Shown: piece by piece, positions 58,858 through 64,000 of the stretch
How the letters are laid out: each line of letters begins with the position of its first letter
Numbering within the stretch: the first letter of the stretch is position 1
Assembly: GCA_964229355.1 (NCBI GenBank)
Contig: CAXRDE010000025.1
Span: 310,001 to 374,000 of the forward strand
Direction of reading: 5' to 3'
DNA length: 64,000 bases
DNA from: CAXRDE01 sp964229355
Lineage (GTDB): Bacteria; Cyanobacteriota; Sericytochromatia; UBA7694
Position numbers and translations under genes: made by a program
The notes under the pieces: generated by a model
Databases searched by the model: none
Told to the model about the DNA's origin: nothing
The model's input: only the letters and a program-made list of their open reading frames with translations

Positions 58858-59835
58858 TTATTCAGTGAAGCTTTCTAACACCGTTTGAATGGCGACAAAC
58901 CCTTCACGGTAGGCTTCAGTATGGTTATAGTCACGGCCGTTGCGGTCAAAGGTTTTGGGAACCCCGTACACCGGTAAGGTCAGTTTGTCCACCATGCGAC
59001 ATTCGCGGGTTTGAGGTGCATCTTCAGGCACGGCTTCGGAGTCTTCAAGGCGGGTGTTTAAGTCCGCTTGCTCCAACGCTTGACGCAGTTCTGTTTGTTC
59101 GGCTTCGGTCAACATACGCTCAACGGTTTTATTGCCCTCGGCATCATAAGCCGTAAACTGATTCAAACCTTCAATTTCGTACACCGTACGGGTGCCCATA
59201 TCGCATTCACCTTCCACTTCAAGCTTCAGGGGTGGGAACGCGTACTCAGGCTCGGTAGGAATAGGCGTATTGTCGCGAACGGGTGCCGCAAAGCTTTCGA
59301 GTTGTGTACGAATGGCTTGCCAGCGGTTGCGGTAATCTTCGTTGGTAACACGGGTTCTGCCGTTTAAGGCGTAGCTTTCCGCTTTGCCGTTGACCGCAAG
59401 CTCCAATACCGAAACGGTACGGCACTCCAGGGTCTGAGGCGCATCATCAGGTACGGGGGTCGTACTTGCATACGCGGTGGCGATATCCTGGGCCGCCAGG
59501 GTGGCTTTTAAGCTGGCCAATTGCGCCGCCGTCAGTTGGGTCGTGCTCAAAGGCAGATTGCCCGGTTCTAAAAAGAGGTTGGGGGCTTCAGGGGCTGTGG
59601 GATAACGAAAGGTTCCGTCAGCCAGCACTTCGTATTGGGTGGAGCTACCGGTCTCCTGGCATTCGGGGGCGAGGGAAATCTTGAGGGGAAAACCGTATTG
59701 GGTGGCGTTTGCCGTGGGCTGGGCAGAAGGCTCAGCGCTGGCTGAAGGTGTAGCACTGGGATTAGGCAGGGGAGCCGGGGGTAAATTGCAAGCCCCCAAC
59801 ATTAAACAGGTGGTGAGTAAGAGTGGCAGTTTCAT
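58858..59835 (-). CDS. Lipoprotein with two tandem copies of one domain
   Basis: Start at 59835 (GAGGT 8 nt upstream), giving 325 aa with the lipobox MLGAC (Cys16). A Pro/Ser/Ala-rich linker (about 20-48) is followed by two copies of the same domain (about 50-180 and 195-322): each has LSLAPECQETGSST.YEV or LEVEGECDMGTRT.YEI, then an ALNGRTRVTNEDYRNRW or DRNGRDYNHTEAYREGF segment. Each copy keeps an E-C pair and a later C-R residue set (ECRTVSVLEL, ECRMVDKLTL), so a disulfide is likely. Family not recognised; it resembles short envelope stress or protease-inhibitor-like domains only superficially. Confidence 0.7.
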   Translation of the reverse strand: MKLPLLLTTCLMLGACNLPPAPLPNPSATPSASAEPSAQPTANATQYGFPLKISLAPECQETGSSTQYEVLADGTFRYPTAPEAPNLFLEPGNLPLSTTQLTAAQLASLKATLAAQDIATAYASTTPVPDDAPQTLECRTVSVLELAVNGKAESYALNGRTRVTNEDYRNRWQAIRTQLESFAAPVRDNTPIPTEPEYAFPPLKLEVEGECDMGTRTVYEIEGLNQFTAYDAEGNKTVERMLTEAEQTELRQALEQADLNTRLEDSEAVPEDAPQTRECRMVDKLTLPVYGVPKTFDRNGRDYNHTEAYREGFVAIQTVLESFTE

Positions 59836-59908
59836 AGATATGTACCTCATTTCTGATCTTTATTCTAACCTGTTGTTGACATAATGTAAACAAGAAAGAC
59901 GAAAGTTC

Positions 59909-60640
59909 TTAAAAAGTAACCTGAAAAGTTTCTCCTGACACGGGATCCCCCAAAAGATAAACAATGCATTTGGCTGAGACATTGTCGGGTGAAGGCAGGG
60001 CCTGTGCTTCTTTGAGCCGTATAAAGCGTTCCCACTGGGGAAAGTGCTCCGGGTCTGCCTGACGAATATGAGCCTGCATCTCTGTGTCCATGACACCGGG
60101 ATTAATGATCACGGCGTCCACGGGGTGTTCCTGGGTGCGTTGTTCTTCGGCCACGCAGAGGGTAAAACGTTCCACGGCGGCTTTGGTGGCGCAGTAGAGC
60201 GACCAACCCGCATAAGCCTTGTGGGCAGCCCCCGACGACACGCTTACCATGAGTTTTTGAGCGGGCTGCCCCTGAAAGAAACGCAGAAAAAGCCCCGTCA
60301 CCTGCACCACTGCACCAAAGTTAATATCCAGCGTCTGCTGCCAGTCCTGAGGGGTGCTTTCTGAAACACTGCCCAGCGGGCCGATGGCACCCACCTGCGC
60401 GGCATTGTGGATCAGATGAATCTGGGTCCAGGACGCCGCGGCCAGTTTTTCAAAACAGGCTGAGAGAATAGCTTCTGTAGCCCTTAAATCCGAAAAATCG
60501 CAGGGCACGTGTACAGAAGCATCTCCGGCCTCAGATCGGCTGAGGTTGTAGACCTGCCAGCCTTCGTGTTGGTAGCGCTGACTCAAAGAGCGCCCCAGGC
60601 CTTTGGATGCCCCCGTTATGATACACAACTTATCCGTCAT
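59909..60640 (-). CDS. Short-chain dehydrogenase (sepiapterin-reductase/benzil-reductase-like)
   Basis: A 243-aa SDR with IITGASKGLGR, HNAAQVG (in place of NNAG), the catalytic Ser in VSVSSGAAHKAYAGWS and Y-x3-K in YCATK, and VIINPGVMDTEM. The HNAAxxG and the late EALPSPDNVS segment resemble sepiapterin- and benzil-reductase-like enzymes. The substrate is unknown. The start lies inside the SOUL gene (11-nt overlap), so it is co-translated with it. Confidence 0.85.
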   Translation of the reverse strand: MTDKLCIITGASKGLGRSLSQRYQHEGWQVYNLSRSEAGDASVHVPCDFSDLRATEAILSACFEKLAAASWTQIHLIHNAAQVGAIGPLGSVSESTPQDWQQTLDINFGAVVQVTGLFLRFFQGQPAQKLMVSVSSGAAHKAYAGWSLYCATKAAVERFTLCVAEEQRTQEHPVDAVIINPGVMDTEMQAHIRQADPEHFPQWERFIRLKEAQALPSPDNVSAKCIVYLLGDPVSGETFQVTF

Positions 60641-61304
60641 TTTTAACGACCTCCACCATCATTTCATTGCGGCGAAAAGGGGGAAGCGTAAAAGGTGGGT
60701 TGTAACCGGCATACAGAAATTTTCCCTGGCTGAGAAATCCCTGGGCCAGTACCCACTGCTGCAGTTTCTGAGAAGCCGCTTGACGCTGTTCGGAATTCGC
60801 CACACCACTAAAGCGTATCACAGCCATTTGACGCGCGGGTTTTGGCACCAGCTTGACCTGTGGATTGACAGGAGCAGGAGCGGTTTCGAGGGTAAAATCT
60901 GAAGGAAGCACAAAACCGATGGACCATACCTGAGACGTACTTTGGGGCTCCACAAACACGGGGGCCGTCATGGGGATTTTTTCTCCCCGGCCTTCGCTCT
61001 GTAAGACGGGCGTTGTCATCGCGATTTTTGTGCGGCTTTGATTCTGGCCATCAATATATTCAAACAGGGGGCGAAAGCCCTTTGAAGAAGCGGTGTCCCA
61101 GGCACCTTTCGCCTGAACTTCGGCCACAATCATGGGATCATACTGTCGCAAAGAAAACACATCTTCTTGCTTCAAGACCCGGTATGGGGGTTCTTTAACG
61201 TCTCCATTATTCCCAAAAACGCTACAGGCAGTGCTCAAACCAAGCACCAAAAATCCGCTTACCCCCATCGCCACTTTCTTTAAACCCCTGGATTTTATCT
61301 TCAT
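60630..61304 (-). CDS. SOUL-family haem-binding-like lipoprotein
   Basis: AAAGGA 9 nt before the ATG at 61304 gives 224 aa and a lipobox LSTAC (Cys27); an ATG at 61313 has no room for the RBS. The body has the family landmarks EDVFSLRQYDPMIVAEV, GFRPLFEYIDGQNQSRTKIAMTTPV (SOUL signature), KIPMTAPVF, and a terminal FTLPPFRRNEMMVEV strand. SOUL proteins bind tetrapyrroles or other hydrophobic compounds; the anchored form suggests an envelope role. It is the upstream partner of the SDR. Confidence 0.87.
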   Translation of the reverse strand: MKIKSRGLKKVAMGVSGFLVLGLSTACSVFGNNGDVKEPPYRVLKQEDVFSLRQYDPMIVAEVQAKGAWDTASSKGFRPLFEYIDGQNQSRTKIAMTTPVLQSEGRGEKIPMTAPVFVEPQSTSQVWSIGFVLPSDFTLETAPAPVNPQVKLVPKPARQMAVIRFSGVANSEQRQAASQKLQQWVLAQGFLSQGKFLYAGYNPPFTLPPFRRNEMMVEVVKNDG

Positions 61305-61456
61305 CGTATACATTCCTTTTTTCTTGGTGATCTATAGATATGTTAAGGACAAGTACAGGTTAAAACCCGTTAAAACGCTATAAAAAAAGCATTGTTTTCT
61401 GTTACAATTGCCCTAAAGGCAGCCTATAGATGTCTTATCTGGAAAGCGAGCACCCC

Positions 61457-62335
61457 ATGTTATACCGTTCTTTACTCCTCAGCTTCATTATTCCTCCCAT
61501 CCTCAGTAGCATGGTGTCCTGTGCCCGCGCTCCCGAAACCCCCAACACCTCTACACCCGTTACCAGCGTGGAGTCTTTAAATAATAAAAGCCTTACAGAA
61601 CTCAGCGCTCAGCGTATTGATTTACTGCGAGAGCTTGAGACGATCTCCGCACGCGAGGCAGAGCTGCAAAGTCTGATTGGAGCCGTTCAAGTGCAAGATC
61701 CCAGCGAGCGCCAGCAACGGGAGCAATTGCGCACCGAACTGCGCGAACTTCAGGAGCGTGAGGCCGAGATCAAGTTGCTGCTTGAAAACACAGTCACCGC
61801 TCAGAACCAGGTGACCTCTCAGAGCACCAACAATGTCTTGCAAAAACAAGAACTGGAAAGCCTACAGTTGCAGATTGACCTGACCCAAACAGAGCTTTCC
61901 CGTTTAATGGACCAACGCAATCAGTTACGGGCACAGGTCATCGCCGGAGGCACCACCCTGGATAGCCCCAATGCCAGTATTTTTCAAAATGAGATTCGTG
62001 AAGTCAACACGCAGATCAGCGCAAAAATTGATGAGCTAGAAGGCCTGAGCCAACAGCTCAACCGGCTGGTCAATAACGTCAGCAGCCAGGGTACCGAAAA
62101 CAGTGGCGCTTCTCAAAGCGCTCTCAGTGCAGAAGCCGCGCGTCTGCAAGCCAGCATCAGCAGTAAAGAAGCTGAAATCCTGGAGCTGGATCGACGCATT
62201 AAGGCCTTGCTGAGCCAAACCGATACGGTGGCCGTGGACCAACAAGAAGCTTACGAAGCCGAGCGCGCCAAACTGATCACCGAAGTGGCCGAAGAAAAAG
62301 AGAACCTGGCCCGCATCCAGGCCCAGCTCAACTAG
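61457..62335 (+). CDS. Coiled-coil lipoprotein
   Basis: The start at 61457 gives 292 aa with a signal and lipobox SMVSC (Cys22). A start at 61430 would add nine residues. The mature part is almost all long helix, rich in Glu, Gln, Leu and Ser (RIDLLRELETISAREAELQSLI, RQQREQLRTELRELQEREAEIKLLLE, and onward), so it is likely a rod or dimer outside the membrane. No enzymatic motif. A TACAAT -10 (61403-61408) with a weak TTGTTT upstream is a possible promoter. It converges on the peptidoglycan-binding gene with a 25-nt gap. Confidence 0.78.
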   Translation: MLYRSLLLSFIIPPILSSMVSCARAPETPNTSTPVTSVESLNNKSLTELSAQRIDLLRELETISAREAELQSLIGAVQVQDPSERQQREQLRTELRELQEREAEIKLLLENTVTAQNQVTSQSTNNVLQKQELESLQLQIDLTQTELSRLMDQRNQLRAQVIAGGTTLDSPNASIFQNEIREVNTQISAKIDELEGLSQQLNRLVNNVSSQGTENSGASQSALSAEAARLQASISSKEAEILELDRRIKALLSQTDTVAVDQQEAYEAERAKLITEVAEEKENLARIQAQLN

Positions 62336-62360
62336 TCAGCAAAAACAAAGCTCAGGCAGC

Positions 62361-63860
62361 TTATTGGCGACTTAAAACATCCACAATCAACCCGTTCAAT
62401 TCTGAGCGGGTTTTTTCGTCCACCATACCGGTCATGGCCAGCTTTTTACTGATCTGAAAGGAACGCACCGCCGCATAGGTGTTGTTGTCATAGGTGCCGT
62501 TGATTTCCACTTTCTGATACCCCAGCTTGTACAATACCTGTTGCAAGAGGCGCACTTCCCGTCCCTGACTGACATGACCTGGACGATTTGAGGGCCCCAG
62601 GTTATCTGTGAGCTGAAAAAAGTCTGCAATGCGCTCGGGAATTTCCGGCAACCGGGCGGTCTTCACCATTTCCAATAACACGTCGGTAAAGGCTTCGCGA
62701 CGGGCTTCAATGCTGGCCCACTTTTTAAGCTGCAATACCTGCTGAAACTCCCGCAGCGTGTTTAAAATGGCTTCGCGAGCCGCTTCCTCATAAAAAATAG
62801 GCTGCAAAAGCTCGTTTAAGCGATCGCGCGTCGCCCCCTCCACAATGCCCGAAATAGGCAATTTTTGGTCCATTTGAAAGCGGCTTAACTCAGAGAAGGT
62901 CTGCAGATCAAATTGTCCGCTGCATTTCACCGGATACCCCAACTGGGCTAACACCTGCTGAGCACGGTATACCTCAAGTCCTTTACTCACAATCCCCATT
63001 TGCCCCATATTGCCCAGGCGAGACTGCAGGGCTTCTCGGGGACGGTTTTCAGCATCGGGTGAGGTATCTTCTTCCTCTTCTTCCTGAGGAAAAGACTGCA
63101 CCTGCTCCAAAAGCAAATCAATAAATTCAGTGATCATTTGGCTTTGAAAAGCATTGGGCGCTAATTGCAGCTGGCCCATTAAAGTACGAATAATATCCTG
63201 CAAAATGTCGTGGGCCTCTTGCTCCGCCAGCACCACAGCCACCACCGGATTTAGCACCTCGCGGGTGGCGGCGTCTACCCAACCCGTGACGGGTAATTTA
63301 TGCAAACTTTGCACCGAACGCACCGCCGTGTAGGTGGGCCGGTCAAAAACCCCTGACACCATTAAAGAATGCCCTTGCTTGCGCAAAGCCCGCTGCAACA
63401 TGTCGACCTCAGGCCCCTGATGCACGGTGGCGGGGCTATTGTCGAGACCAATATCTGAAATCAACTGGTTTGGCGGCGGCCCCTCGGGTTCAGCGACTGC
63501 GTGGGTCTGGCTCTCCGCCTGGCGGGCCTGCGCCTGCGCCTGGGCCTGTAAACGCTCTTCGCGCTGGGCACTGGCTTTGACCGCTCTGGGTAAGAGCTGT
63601 CGCATGCGGGCATGACCCGGCTCTAACTGTAAACCGGCCCTTAAAAAAGCGGTGGCTATGTCCGGGCGGCCCCCTGCATAGGCGATGTAGGCCATGCCCC
63701 AATAAGGCTCAGCCAAATCCTGGCCAAATTCTTCGAGCACAGAACGGTACAGTTCTAAAGCTTTCATCACCAGTGATTTGCTGCTCTTCATGGCCTTTGC
63801 AGACTTCAGAAACTGGCGTGCCTGCGCACAACGTTGCAAACCCTGCTGCAGATCAGCCAT
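62361..63860 (-). CDS. TPR protein with three peptidoglycan-binding-like domains
   Basis: The 499-aa protein opens with a TPR-like helical region (about 1-100; LYRSVLEEFG.DLAEPYWGMAYIAYAGGRPDIATAFLRAGLQLEPGH). It continues with an Ala/Gln-rich linker and three PG_binding_1 copies: EVDMLQRALRKQGH..VSGVFDRPTYTAVRSVQ; AQQVLAQLGYPVKCSGQFDLQTFSELSRFQ; EVRLLQQVLYKLGYQKVEINGTYDNNTYAAVRSFQ. Each is followed by a helical region of about 90 residues that is not part of the standard domain. No signal peptide is seen, so its cell-wall role is uncertain. Its ATG overlaps the preceding gene's stop by 1 nt (TAATG). Confidence 0.83.
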   Translation of the reverse strand: MADLQQGLQRCAQARQFLKSAKAMKSSKSLVMKALELYRSVLEEFGQDLAEPYWGMAYIAYAGGRPDIATAFLRAGLQLEPGHARMRQLLPRAVKASAQREERLQAQAQAQARQAESQTHAVAEPEGPPPNQLISDIGLDNSPATVHQGPEVDMLQRALRKQGHSLMVSGVFDRPTYTAVRSVQSLHKLPVTGWVDAATREVLNPVVAVVLAEQEAHDILQDIIRTLMGQLQLAPNAFQSQMITEFIDLLLEQVQSFPQEEEEEDTSPDAENRPREALQSRLGNMGQMGIVSKGLEVYRAQQVLAQLGYPVKCSGQFDLQTFSELSRFQMDQKLPISGIVEGATRDRLNELLQPIFYEEAAREAILNTLREFQQVLQLKKWASIEARREAFTDVLLEMVKTARLPEIPERIADFFQLTDNLGPSNRPGHVSQGREVRLLQQVLYKLGYQKVEINGTYDNNTYAAVRSFQISKKLAMTGMVDEKTRSELNGLIVDVLSRQ

Positions 63861-64000
63861 TAGCCATGCGCCGCCTTGTGTCGTTTTTTCACAGACAGGG
63901 TGAGCTCAAAGCTTGCCACAGGATCCTGGGGACGGTCGGTGGGTACATAAGCGGTCACAGTCACGGTCATATTTTGCCGCTCACCGGTTTCCATGGCGTC
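63860..64000 (-). CDS. 3' end of a gene of unknown function (cut by right window edge)
   Basis: The last 46 codons of a gene run off the right edge and end with TAA at 63862-63860, sharing one base with the start of the TPR/peptidoglycan-binding gene. The visible peptide is a strand-rich segment (QNMTVTVTAYVPTDRPQDPVASFELTLSV) followed by a basic tail (KKRHKAAHG). This is too little to assign. The overlap implies co-translation with the downstream gene. Confidence 0.6.
   Translation of the reverse strand, partial: DAMETGERQNMTVTVTAYVPTDRPQDPVASFELTLSVKKRHKAAHG

Overview
The window is chromosomal DNA of an uncultured, probably diderm bacterium. It is gene-dense, moderately GC-rich and shows many ATGA (4-nt) start/stop overlaps. 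Lipoprotein signals, a PilT-family ATPase, a SOUL lipoprotein and a P13-like protein suggest an outer membrane. A protein ending in an ARC6/IMS-like domain (a family best known from cyanobacteria and plastids), multidomain Ser/Thr kinases and a class III/IV-type PHA synthase fit a non-photosynthetic relative of Cyanobacteria (Melainabacteria/Sericytochromatia/Blackallbacteria type). That placement is an inference, not proven here.

Layout. (1) 1-10.65 kb, minus strand: an AT-rich BREX type 1 phage-defence island, brxA-brxB-brxC-pglX-pglZ, with pglZ cut by the left edge; brxL would lie outside. The AT-rich composition ends near 10.74 kb, next to a 45-codon orphan ORF that may be a remnant of a disrupted gene. 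(2) 10.9-13.4 kb: a coupled pair, an ankyrin protein and an ARC6/IMS-like protein. (3) 13.5-13.8 kb: a small encapsulated-ferritin-type protein without a neighbouring encapsulin. (4) 13.9-20.1 kb, plus strand: three coupled genes, a 978-aa double response regulator (two receivers, each followed by an OmpR-like region), a 930-aa protein and a 142-aa protein of unknown family. This is the best candidate for an undescribed system. (5) 20-31.5 kb, minus strand: DUF2892 protein, AEC permease, propeller lipoprotein, kinase-pseudokinase fusion, a secreted protein with a Shine-Dalgarno-sequestering hairpin, Hpt, ATP-grasp protein, DUF333 and DUF3108-like lipoproteins, LmeA-like protein. (6) 31.7-33.6 kb, plus strand: bile-acid-type symporter and two small membrane proteins. 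(7) 33.5-44.6 kb, minus strand: SDR plus Rieske oxygenase, secreted protein, alpha/beta hydrolase, DUF4230, YkgJ-like protein, Leu/Ile/Val-type binding protein, kinase-TPR protein, BatD-like protein, PilT-like ATPase. (8) 44.7-48.3 kb: SRPBCC protein, P13-like protein, M19-type peptidase and a coupled small membrane protein. (9) 48.4-50.6 kb: PHA operon (reductase, small PhaE/PhaR-like subunit, synthase). (10) 50.7-58.8 kb: three family-2 glycosyltransferases, an NhaC-type antiporter, a protein joining a zinc ribbon, propeller, cNMP-binding domain and CheA-P2-like domain, and an ASKHA/hydantoinase-like protein. (11) 58.9-64 kb: duplicated-domain lipoprotein, SDR, SOUL lipoprotein, coiled-coil lipoprotein, TPR/peptidoglycan-binding protein and the 3' end of one further gene.

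No tRNA, rRNA, CRISPR array, IS element or origin was recognised. The only gene-free stretch above 300 bp is 10654-10961.
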